NCBI GenBank assembly: GCA_964431655.1
Contig: CAYSKJ010000183.1
Coordinates: 1-6,085 of the forward strand
DNA length: 6,085 bases
Direction: 5' to 3'
Source: CAYMEV01 sp964431655 [NCBI: uncultured bacterium]
Lineage (GTDB): Bacteria > CAYMEV01
Shown here: in pieces, positions 1 to 5,953 of the stretch
Layout: each line of letters starts with the position of its first letter
Numbering within the stretch: position 1 is the stretch's first letter
Made by a program: the position numbers and the translations under genes
The notes under the pieces: model-generated
Told to the model about the DNA's origin: nothing
The model's input: only the letters and a program-made list of their open reading frames with translations
Database searches by the model: none

Positions 1-1
1 C

Positions 2-766
2 CAGGCCGGAGTGGATGGCGAGGATTATCTGAGAGGCGGAATGGAAATACCGCCTGACAGCCTTCTTCCTCCGCCACCGGAGCCAAAACCGCTGGCAACC
101 AAGTCCGAAATGTATGCTTCCGGTTTTATATCCAAAAGACAGCCGGATCAGTTCTTCGGCTATGTTATTGAAGCTGAGGAGCTGAACAAGAAAGGCCTTT
201 CAGAGAATGACATTGTATACATTGACAAGGGAGCTGATGACGGGATACTTGAGGGCGATATATTCTTTGTTATAAACAAGGGCCCGGCCATATACCATCC
301 AGTAAACGGCTCCTTTGAAGGAACGCTTTACAATAACCGCGGAATGATTCAGGTTCTGTGCGTCCAGGAAGAAACCTCCACAGCCAAGATCATTGAAAGC
401 TATGATGTTGTTCTCAGGGGCGATATTATAGAGCCCTTCGAAGAATATCCTGCACCCTCGGCCATAGAGATAGAAAAGGCTGATTTCTGCGAACCTGCAA
501 CAGGAAGCCTTGACGGGTATATAATTGCCTCCAAGGACGGCGTCAAAAGCCTTGCCAAAGGGCATATTACATACCTGGACCTCGGCACCGACGACGGTGT
601 TGCACCAGGCGACATGTTTGTATCCTTCAAGAGACCCGGCGGGGTAAAGCCCGATGTTTACACAGGCGAGCTTGTTGTTATAAGGGCTGAAGAAAACACA
701 TCAACAGCGCTGATATACAGATCAAAGTTTGAGATTGCTGTAGGCGACTATATTCGCCAGAAATAG
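2..766 (+). CDS. C-terminal part of a two-repeat, probable envelope protein (5' end outside the window)
   Basis: The frame is open to the left edge (Gln-Ala-Gly precede the GTG at 11), so this is probably the 3' part of a longer gene and GTG 11 an internal valine. Counting from that GTG, residues 14-27 form a proline-rich linker. Two related domains follow at about residues 50-141 and 169-249. Both carry a GY(V/I)I start, a (V/T)Y(I/L)D.G.DDG(I/V)..GD.F core, a 'TSTA' strand and a closing GD(I/Y)I. This architecture resembles the C-terminal parts of LysM-containing proteins in Acidobacteriota and deltaproteobacterial groups, and FlgT C-terminal-like domains, but no LysM motif lies in the visible part. 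A cell-envelope role is therefore inference. The gene ends 18 bp before a strong terminator hairpin, so it is probably the last gene of its unit. The repeat structure is clear; the function is not known. Confidence 0.8.
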   Translation, partial: QAGVDGEDYLRGGMEIPPDSLLPPPPEPKPLATKSEMYASGFISKRQPDQFFGYVIEAEELNKKGLSENDIVYIDKGADDGILEGDIFFVINKGPAIYHPVNGSFEGTLYNNRGMIQVLCVQEETSTAKIIESYDVVLRGDIIEPFEEYPAPSAIEIEKADFCEPATGSLDGYIIASKDGVKSLAKGHITYLDLGTDDGVAPGDMFVSFKRPGGVKPDVYTGELVVIRAEENTSTALIYRSKFEIAVGDYIRQK

Positions 767-784
767 TTTATAAATAACGAAAGA

Positions 785-821
785 AGGAGGTATTTCTAAA
801 AGAATACCTCCTCTTTTTTTT
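785..821 (+). terminator. Rho-independent terminator directly upstream of rsmD
   Basis: A perfect 10-bp stem (AGGAGGTATT at 785-794 with AATACCTCCT at 803-812) encloses an 8-nt loop. It is followed by C and then eight T residues at 814-821. It lies 18 bp after the stop of the two-repeat protein gene and fits an intrinsic terminator for it. The T tract runs straight into the rsmD ATG at 822, so the element is also the immediate leader of rsmD. Its 5' arm is a perfect Shine-Dalgarno sequence and its 3' arm is the complementary CCTCC, so a second role in rsmD expression is possible. Confidence 0.85.
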
Positions 822-1385
822 ATGATTATCAATTCAGGTTCCCTAAAAAATTCAAAAATTACCATCCCAAAGGGCATTTCAGGTCTAAGGCCTACCCTGG
901 CAATGATAAGGGAATCTGTATTTAATATACTCTCACCCTTTACCGAAGGATGCATCTTTCACGATATCTTCTGCGGAAGCGGTATAATAGGCATGCAGGC
1001 CTTAAGCTGCGGGGCGCAAAGGGCGGTTTTTGTAGACAAAAACCCGGTTCTCATAAAGAACATACACAGGCATATTTACCGTTTCAAACTTCAAGACAGG
1101 GCTGAACTGCTGACTGTGGATGCCCTCAGGTATCTGAACAGCATTAATATGATGCACTTAGGAGCCTTCTCCCTGGCTTATTTAGATCCGCCCTACGGCT
1201 TTGACCGCTGGAAGGATATCTTCCAGGAACTTGACAGGGAAGGTATGCCTATGGATATGGTTGTAATAGAATCGTCCAGGATGCTGAAAGATTATATTGA
1301 TAATTTGAATTTCTTTGATATTTATAAATATAAGGAATATTCTGAAAAAAGGCTTTATTATTTAATAAAGAGGGGATATGAGTAA
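822..1385 (+). CDS. rsmD: 16S rRNA (guanine(966)-N(2))-methyltransferase RsmD
   Basis: RsmD methylates the 2-amino group of G966 (E. coli numbering) in 16S rRNA of the small subunit, using S-adenosylmethionine. At 187 aa it has the family's usual length. The N-terminus aligns with the typical RsmD opening (M-I-I-x-x-G-x-x-K, then a PKG near 16-18 and the RPT motif at 23-25), which supports ATG 822 as the start. The SAM-binding motif I is DIFCGSGIIG at 48-57, with the acidic VDKN at 71-74. The catalytic DPPY is at 122-125, followed by a conserved VIES near 148-151. No Shine-Dalgarno lies at normal distance: the bases before ATG are the T tract of a terminator. The gene overlaps coaD by 8 bp, a common rsmD-coaD arrangement that suggests translational coupling. 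The 3' end (about 1290-1370) is strikingly AT-rich. Confidence 0.95.
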   Translation: MIINSGSLKNSKITIPKGISGLRPTLAMIRESVFNILSPFTEGCIFHDIFCGSGIIGMQALSCGAQRAVFVDKNPVLIKNIHRHIYRFKLQDRAELLTVDALRYLNSINMMHLGAFSLAYLDPPYGFDRWKDIFQELDREGMPMDMVVIESSRMLKDYIDNLNFFDIYKYKEYSEKRLYYLIKRGYE

Positions 1386-1866
1386 AAAGTCAGCCATCTA
1401 TCCCGGGACTTTTGATCCTATTACAAGGGGCCATAAAGACATTATACTGCGGGCTTCAAGTATTTTTGACGAGCTTTTTGTAGCAGTTGCCACAAAAGTC
1501 TCAAAGAAACCCCTGTTCAGCATGGAACAGCGCAAAGAGATGATAAGCCTGGTGGTTAAGGACCTTGCCAATGTCCGGGTTGTATCTTTTAACAATCTCC
1601 TTACCAGCTATATCAAGGAAATCGGAGTATCTACAATTATAAGGGGGCTCAGGGCTATTTCAGACTTTGAATATGAATTTCAGATGGCTTTGATGAACAA
1701 TTCTCTGGACAAAAGTGTAGAGACTATATTTTTTATGAGCAAACTGGAATACTCCTTTGTGAGTTCAGGCCTGATAAAGGAAATTGCTCTGTCAGGCGGT
1801 GATATATCTTCCTTCATCCCGGAGGAAATTATGCCAGTTATAAGCAAAGAATTCAGGATTGAGTAG
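1378..1866 (+). CDS. coaD: Pantetheine-phosphate adenylyltransferase (CoaD)
   Basis: CoaD transfers AMP from ATP to 4'-phosphopantetheine to form dephospho-CoA, the penultimate step of coenzyme A synthesis in the cytoplasm. The 162-aa length is normal for this hexameric nucleotidyltransferase. Seen in the protein: YPGTFDPITRGH at 8-19, containing the T/HxGH signature (TRGH, where TNGH is more usual); SKKPLF at 42-47, whose K43 matches E. coli K42; IRGLRAISDFEYE at 88-100, whose R89 matches E. coli R88; and EYSFVSSG at 124-131. In that last motif the third serine of the common SSS is glycine. GGDIS is at 140-144. The ATG lies inside the end of rsmD, with a purine-rich GAGGGG at 1370-1375 just upstream. 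The next gene begins 2 bp after the stop. Confidence 0.97.
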   Translation: MSKKSAIYPGTFDPITRGHKDIILRASSIFDELFVAVATKVSKKPLFSMEQRKEMISLVVKDLANVRVVSFNNLLTSYIKEIGVSTIIRGLRAISDFEYEFQMALMNNSLDKSVETIFFMSKLEYSFVSSGLIKEIALSGGDISSFIPEEIMPVISKEFRIE

Positions 1867-1868
1867 GA

Positions 1869-2909
1869 ATGGAAGACCTTAAAAAACTGATTTTTCTTAT
1901 AGGAGACCGTGACAAATCTAACCTGCTTTTAAAATACATTCTTGTAAACGGTGGATATAAGGTTCTTCTTCTTGAACACAGCCCGAATATCCTCAAATAC
2001 ATAGAGGAAGAGCTTCCGGCCCTTCTTCTATTTGATTTTATGCCCTCTTCAAGCGATTGGTTCAAGCTCCTTAAAGAGGTTAAAGAAAACAATATGACAA
2101 GGATGATACCCTTTGTGGTAATGCTGCAGAGGACTGAAAGGGATTTTGTACCAAAGCTTTATGAGCAGGGTGCTGACCACATTATATACAAACCTGTTTC
2201 CAGGGAAGATACCCTTGATGAAATCCGGGGCATCCTTATCAAAAGTGAGAAGAATAAAAATAATCTTCTTTCCAAGGTAGGTTTTGAAGGAAATCTCAAG
2301 GACATGAGCGTCATAGAGATAATTCAGACCCTTGATATCAATGATAAGACAGGCATCTTAAGGATAACATCAGGCGAGGATGTAGGATATATATATTTTT
2401 TCAAGGGAAAGATGCAGAAGGCCAAGGCTCTCAATCTGAAAGATGAAATGGCTATTTTCAGGATAATGCAGTGGAGAGACGGGATTTTTGTCTTCCAGAA
2501 CAAAACGCATGCTGTTGAAAAAACTATAAGGAAACCTGACCAGGAGATAGTTCTTGAGGGTGTGCGCAGGATTGACGATACCTCACGTATAATATCGGAA
2601 TTTGGAGGTGATTCGGCTATCCCTGTTTCTTCAACTATTACGGACAGCTCAGTATTCATGGATCTTCCCCAGCTGCAGAAAACCCTCTATCTTAAACTGG
2701 ACGGGGTAAAGGAGCTTAAGGAATACCTGCGATATACGGCTGTGGGTGATTTTGAAATAATAAGTGCATTTTTTGATCTTTATAAAAAGGGGCTTATCTC
2801 CTTTAAGAGCACAGACAGGATTACAAAGGAAGGTACGCAGAAAAAACGGAGGATGAAGGATATATTCAAGAACGCTGAGGATATATTCTTCAACAAGACC
2901 CTGAAGTGA
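1869..2909 (+). CDS. Response-regulator receiver fused to a PatA/DUF4388 domain
   Basis: This 346-aa protein has three parts. Residues 6-125 form a receiver domain: the likely phosphoacceptor is D56 (LLLFDFMP) and the conserved lysine is K108 (YKPV). The acidic pocket reads GDRD (12-15), so the second acidic residue is Arg, and the usual Thr/Ser after the fourth strand appears to be Gln (Q87). Residues 139-212 match the DUF4388/PatA N-terminal pattern: F-E-G-N-L-x-D-M-S near 139-147, KTGILRI at 160-166, YFFKGKMQKA at 176-185, and W-R-D-G-x-F-x-F near 202-209. Residues 265-315 resemble the small winged-helix-like C-terminal module found in such proteins (KLDGVKEL, then KKGLISF), followed by a basic tail. 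No output enzyme or clear DNA-binding domain is seen. It starts 2 bp after coaD and precedes the GTPase gene, suggesting a shared pathway with it. The exact function is unknown. Confidence 0.88.
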   Translation: MEDLKKLIFLIGDRDKSNLLLKYILVNGGYKVLLLEHSPNILKYIEEELPALLLFDFMPSSSDWFKLLKEVKENNMTRMIPFVVMLQRTERDFVPKLYEQGADHIIYKPVSREDTLDEIRGILIKSEKNKNNLLSKVGFEGNLKDMSVIEIIQTLDINDKTGILRITSGEDVGYIYFFKGKMQKAKALNLKDEMAIFRIMQWRDGIFVFQNKTHAVEKTIRKPDQEIVLEGVRRIDDTSRIISEFGGDSAIPVSSTITDSSVFMDLPQLQKTLYLKLDGVKELKEYLRYTAVGDFEIISAFFDLYKKGLISFKSTDRITKEGTQKKRRMKDIFKNAEDIFFNKTLK

Positions 2910-2930
2910 TGGAAACGACGAAACAATTCC

Positions 2931-2935
2931 AGGAG
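2931..2935 (+). promoter_or_regulatory. Shine-Dalgarno site of the MglA-like GTPase gene
   Basis: AGGAG lies 7 nt before ATG 2943 in the 33-bp gap after the regulator gene. It fixes the start at the residue where the protein aligns with the N-terminus of Myxococcus MglA. Confidence 0.8.
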
Positions 2936-2942
2936 TGATAAA

Positions 2943-3992
2943 ATGGTAATATTTAACTATTCAGAAAAGCAGATATCTGCCAAGATAGTCTATTACGGGC
3001 CCGGATTGGGCGGGAAAACCACTTCCTTGAGCTATATTCACGATATACTTGATGAAAAGGACCGCGGTGAGATGCTGTCCCTCGCAACCGATGCGGACAG
3101 GACTCTTTACTTTGACTATCTGCCTGTTTCTCTGGGGAAAATCAATGAAATTCTGAATATCAAGCTTCAGCTGTATACTGTTCCGGGGCAGATACGTTAT
3201 AATAATACCCGCAGGGTAGTGCTGAGCGGTGCAGATGCCATAGTATTTGTAGCTGATTCTCAGAGGGAAAGATATGATGCCAATGTTGAATCCTATAAAA
3301 ATATGAAAATTAACCTGCTTGCAAACCATATCAACCCGGATGCCATCCCCATAGTTATACAGTATAACAAGAGGGATCTGCCCAATATTATTCCTGTCGA
3401 CGAGCTGGAGTCTATTATAAATGAGAGGAAGGTGCCGTACTATCCTACCATAGCGACCACCGGCATCGGTGTTATAGAGGCTTTCCACGAGATAGGGGTG
3501 ATGCTTCTGCACCATATTGCAGACAAGTATAAGGTAAAGATACAGACACTTACTGAGGATGTTTTCAGCGTAAAGGAAGTATCGGATGAGAATACAGCCA
3601 AATTCGAAGAGCTTAAAAAGAATGATGAAAAAGCAAGAGAAGAAGAGAAAAAGAAAGGCGAAGAGATTCCCGTAAGCCTTGATCTTACCCAGGATGAGGA
3701 TTTTGACTTTGGAGAGCTTGATAATGAGTTCGAGCAGGGTATCGAGCAATCCTCCGATGATAATTACGGAGAGATGTCCATATTCCCTTCCCAGGAAAGG
3801 GACCATGAAAAAACCGGCCAGCAGGAGCAAGATGCTGAAGAGGCAGAAGTTGATTTCAGCAGCAGAGAATTGATGAAGCTGAAATCTGATATTGACAGGA
3901 TCAGGAGCGACAATGAGACTATTTTGAGAAACCAGAGCGAAATCCTTGACCTTCTGTATGATATATCAAGAAAACTGGATAAACATCAATAA
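2943..3992 (+). CDS. MglA-type small GTPase with an acidic linker and C-terminal coiled coil
   Basis: Residues 1-198 closely resemble Myxococcus MglA, a Ras-like GTPase that sets cell polarity and drives gliding and pilus motility. Seen: P-loop GPGLGGKTT at 19-27 (MglA has Cys at position 23), LATDADRTLYFDYLP at 47-61, TVPGQ at 79-83 with Thr in place of the usual Asp of the G3 motif, FVADSQRER at 102-110, and the base-recognition motif NKRD at 142-145. R53 and Q83 match the MglA catalytic Arg53 and Gln82. MglA itself is about 195 aa; this protein has about 150 extra residues. These are a charged helix rich in E and K (about 216-241), a strongly acidic low-complexity stretch (about 241-305), and a predicted coiled coil at 308-348 (ELMKLKSDIDRIRSDNETIL and onward). 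It sits between the receiver protein and a membrane hydrolase. No MglB-type GAP gene is in the window. GTPase identity is firm; partner and process are inferred. I withhold the symbol mglA because of the extension. Confidence 0.93.
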   Translation: MVIFNYSEKQISAKIVYYGPGLGGKTTSLSYIHDILDEKDRGEMLSLATDADRTLYFDYLPVSLGKINEILNIKLQLYTVPGQIRYNNTRRVVLSGADAIVFVADSQRERYDANVESYKNMKINLLANHINPDAIPIVIQYNKRDLPNIIPVDELESIINERKVPYYPTIATTGIGVIEAFHEIGVMLLHHIADKYKVKIQTLTEDVFSVKEVSDENTAKFEELKKNDEKAREEEKKKGEEIPVSLDLTQDEDFDFGELDNEFEQGIEQSSDDNYGEMSIFPSQERDHEKTGQQEQDAEEAEVDFSSRELMKLKSDIDRIRSDNETILRNQSEILDLLYDISRKLDKHQ

Positions 3993-3999
3993 TTCGTCT

Positions 4000-4007
4000 G
4001 AGGTGAG
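4000..4007 (+). promoter_or_regulatory. Shine-Dalgarno site supporting the TTG start of the hydrolase gene
   Basis: GAGGTGAG lies in the 18-bp gap after the GTPase gene, with its GAGG core 7 nt before TTG 4011. An in-frame TGA at 3999-4001 excludes any start further upstream, so this site decides in favour of the unusual TTG codon. Confidence 0.75.
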
Positions 4008-4010
4008 TTT

Positions 4011-4898
4011 TTGGAAAGCTATGTAAAGTTTATAATAGGTCTTGACCTGATTCTGTTTGCATTAATAGTCTTTGCATTTGTAGCCTTTTTCGTCCTGTTT
4101 CACTCGATTCTTTATTTATTGCGGTGGTATGAATATGCAAACAGCAGGTCGAAGCCTGATTTTAAGATCAATGCATATGAATCTGCATTCTTTTTTATAC
4201 TGGAGACAGGTGCTTCAACCTACCTGCATTTTCTGATGATTCTAAGGAGCATAAAGCTGATTCTCTCCAGGAATGAGAACAGCATAAGTATAATAAGCGG
4301 CACAGAGAGGAATCCCGTAATCCTGATCCATGGTTATCAGGAGAACAATGGGACAATGAGTTATCTGAAGAGGTCTCTGCAGGCAAAATACGGTTTCTTC
4401 AACATATTCAATATAGAATATGGAACTCCCTTTACCTTTGATTATATAAAAATCAGGACCAGATTCCGCAAGGGCATAATCCAGATTTTCAGTGAACTTG
4501 GTGAATATAAGGCGGATTTTGTGTGCCACAGTATGGGTGGACTCATGCTTCTGGAATTCCTGTCTGAAAATGAGGAATACCACTCCCGGGTATCCAGGAT
4601 AGTATTGCTGGGTACACCCCTGAATGGAAGCAAACTTGCTGTTTTTAACAGAAACAGCGTTGCAAAAAACCTCAGGCCCGGTTCTGAGCTGATTAAATCA
4701 ATATCCTTTGCAAAACTGCAGGGGCTGACAATATTTTCAGTCTACAGCACCTTTGATGAGCTGGTACTTCCCTATGACAGCTCCAGACTGCCGGAACACT
4801 CAGGTTTTTACAATATTGAATTTGACAATATCGGGCATATGGGGCTTCTGATGGCAAACAGGATTATAAGCAAGATGGCCCTTTTGCTTATTGAATAA
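4011..4898 (+). CDS. Membrane-anchored alpha/beta hydrolase (lipase/esterase-like)
   Basis: This 295-aa protein starts with TTG. Residues 7-38 are a long hydrophobic segment, probably a signal anchor; a second hydrophobic stretch at about 58-84 may be membrane-associated. The hydrolase domain starts near residue 100. It shows the oxyanion-hole motif LIHGY at 105-109 and the nucleophile elbow CHSMGG at 172-177 with S174 as the likely nucleophile. The first elbow position is Cys rather than the usual Gly. VLLGTPLNGSKLA at 198-210 is typical of lipases and PGAP1-like esterases. The candidate acid is D249 (STFDELVLP), and the candidate catalytic His is H276 (NIGHMGL). The triad order Ser-Asp-His is normal. 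Which ester or amide it cleaves cannot be read from the sequence; a lipid or lipid-linked substrate is plausible because of the anchor. It lies 18 bp after the GTPase gene and 23 bp before purM, so it is probably co-transcribed with both. Confidence 0.87.
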   Translation: MESYVKFIIGLDLILFALIVFAFVAFFVLFHSILYLLRWYEYANSRSKPDFKINAYESAFFFILETGASTYLHFLMILRSIKLILSRNENSISIISGTERNPVILIHGYQENNGTMSYLKRSLQAKYGFFNIFNIEYGTPFTFDYIKIRTRFRKGIIQIFSELGEYKADFVCHSMGGLMLLEFLSENEEYHSRVSRIVLLGTPLNGSKLAVFNRNSVAKNLRPGSELIKSISFAKLQGLTIFSVYSTFDELVLPYDSSRLPEHSGFYNIEFDNIGHMGLLMANRIISKMALLLIE

Positions 4899-4921
4899 TA
4901 AATTATAGAAAGGCAAGGTTT

Positions 4922-5953
4922 ATGGATAAAAAAGAAACTACCTACAAAGAATCCGGTGTCGACCTTAACCTGGGAGACAGTTTCGTTGATTCAATCAAAA
5001 GAAAGGTCAAATCCACATTTAGTCCGAATGTTTTAAAGGATGTCGGTTTATTCGGCAGCCTGTATTCCCTTAAAGATTACAGAAAAGGCGATTATGCCCT
5101 GATCAGCAGTGTTGACGGTGTAGGGACCAAGCTCAAAATAGCATTTATGATGAAGAAGCATAACACTGTCGGTACTGACCTGGTCAACCATTGTATAAAT
5201 GATATCATTGTCCAGGGGGCAGAACCCCTGTTTTTCATGGATTATATAAGCTTTACAGACCTTGAGCCTGAAGAGCTGGAACAGATACTGGACGGGTTCA
5301 TAGAGGGATGCAGGATAAATAAGATAAGCCTTATCGGGGGAGAAACAGCCCAGATGCCTGGCTTCTATAAAAAAGGGGAATATGACCTGGTGGGTTTTAT
5401 TACAGGCATCTCTGAAATCAACGATATTATTGACGGTACAACAATCAGTGAGGGAGATATACTCATAGGCCTTTCTTCCAGCGGTCTGCACACCAACGGG
5501 TATTCCCTGGCCCGCTGTGCTCTCTTTGAGAAAGCCGGTTTAAAATTCGACGCCTATATAAAAGAATACGGGAAAACCCTGGGAGAAGTCCTGCTTACAC
5601 CTCATAAAAGCTATCTTGAAGATATAAGATTGGCCCGGAAAAGCGCCTGCATTAAAGGGATGGCACATATTACAGGAGGGGGAATACCGGGCAATCTATG
5701 CCGTATAATGCCTGACGGGCTTTGCGGTGTGATTGACAGCAAAAAGCTTGCAGTTCCCTATATATACAGTCTTATTCAGAAATCAGGCAATATAAGCACC
5801 CCGGAAATGAGAAAGAGCTTTAATATGGGCACTGGTATGATACTCGTAATAAGCAAGGATGCCCTGGGTGATTTTGAAAGAAACTACAGCAGTGAATTTA
5901 CCAGGATTGGCTTTATTGGCAAATCAGAGGCTGAAAAGGTTGTCTATATATGA
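4922..5953 (+). CDS. purM: Phosphoribosylformylglycinamidine cyclo-ligase (AIR synthetase, PurM)
   Basis: PurM uses ATP to close FGAM into 5-aminoimidazole ribonucleotide, the fifth step of de novo purine synthesis in the cytoplasm. The 343-aa length is typical. Conserved blocks are in order: YKESGVD at 8-14, SVDGVGTK at 63-70, HCINDIIVQGAEPLFFMDY at 90-108, GGETAQMPGFY at 139-149, LVGFITG at 156-162, SGLHTNGYSLAR at 187-198, HITGGGIPGNL at 249-259 and FNMGTGM at 300-306. No key block is missing. ATG 4922 has GAAAGG at 4908-4913, 8 nt upstream, and the protein begins right before the conserved YK.SGVD block, so the start is sound. Its TGA overlaps the purN ATG (ATGA), indicating coupled translation. 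Confidence 0.98.
   Translation: MDKKETTYKESGVDLNLGDSFVDSIKRKVKSTFSPNVLKDVGLFGSLYSLKDYRKGDYALISSVDGVGTKLKIAFMMKKHNTVGTDLVNHCINDIIVQGAEPLFFMDYISFTDLEPEELEQILDGFIEGCRINKISLIGGETAQMPGFYKKGEYDLVGFITGISEINDIIDGTTISEGDILIGLSSSGLHTNGYSLARCALFEKAGLKFDAYIKEYGKTLGEVLLTPHKSYLEDIRLARKSACIKGMAHITGGGIPGNLCRIMPDGLCGVIDSKKLAVPYIYSLIQKSGNISTPEMRKSFNMGTGMILVISKDALGDFERNYSSEFTRIGFIGKSEAEKVVYI

Noticed and set aside
735-775. A TATAAAT sequence (769-775) as a -10 box for an rsmD promoter
   Set aside because: No -35-like hexamer sits at 16-18 bp. A transcript starting here would also run into the terminator hairpin.
774-821. In-frame upstream extension of rsmD through the hairpin
   Set aside because: The frame is open from 774, but it offers no ATG, GTG or TTG codon, and the RsmD N-terminus aligns from ATG 822.
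2910-2931. Short inverted repeat TGGAA/TTCCA between the regulator and GTPase genes
   Set aside because: A 5-bp stem with a 12-nt loop and no T tract is too weak to call a terminator or operator; it could arise by chance.
2961-3830. A long open frame on the minus strand (289 codons) opposite the GTPase gene
   Set aside because: The plus-strand frame has unmistakable GTPase motifs. The antisense product has no recognisable domain and looks like a by-product of codon choice in the plus-strand gene.
4886-4900. AT-only inverted repeat TTATT/AATAA at the end of the hydrolase gene
   Set aside because: It is very short, has no GC pairs and no T tract, and so is not a terminator.
4884-4909. TTGCTT and TATAGA as a possible purM promoter
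   Set aside because: The spacing is only 14 bp and the match is poor; tight gene spacing points to operon transcription instead.
5048-5491. A minus-strand open frame of 147 codons inside purM
   Set aside because: It lies opposite conserved PurM blocks and has no recognisable motif, so it is a shadow frame.
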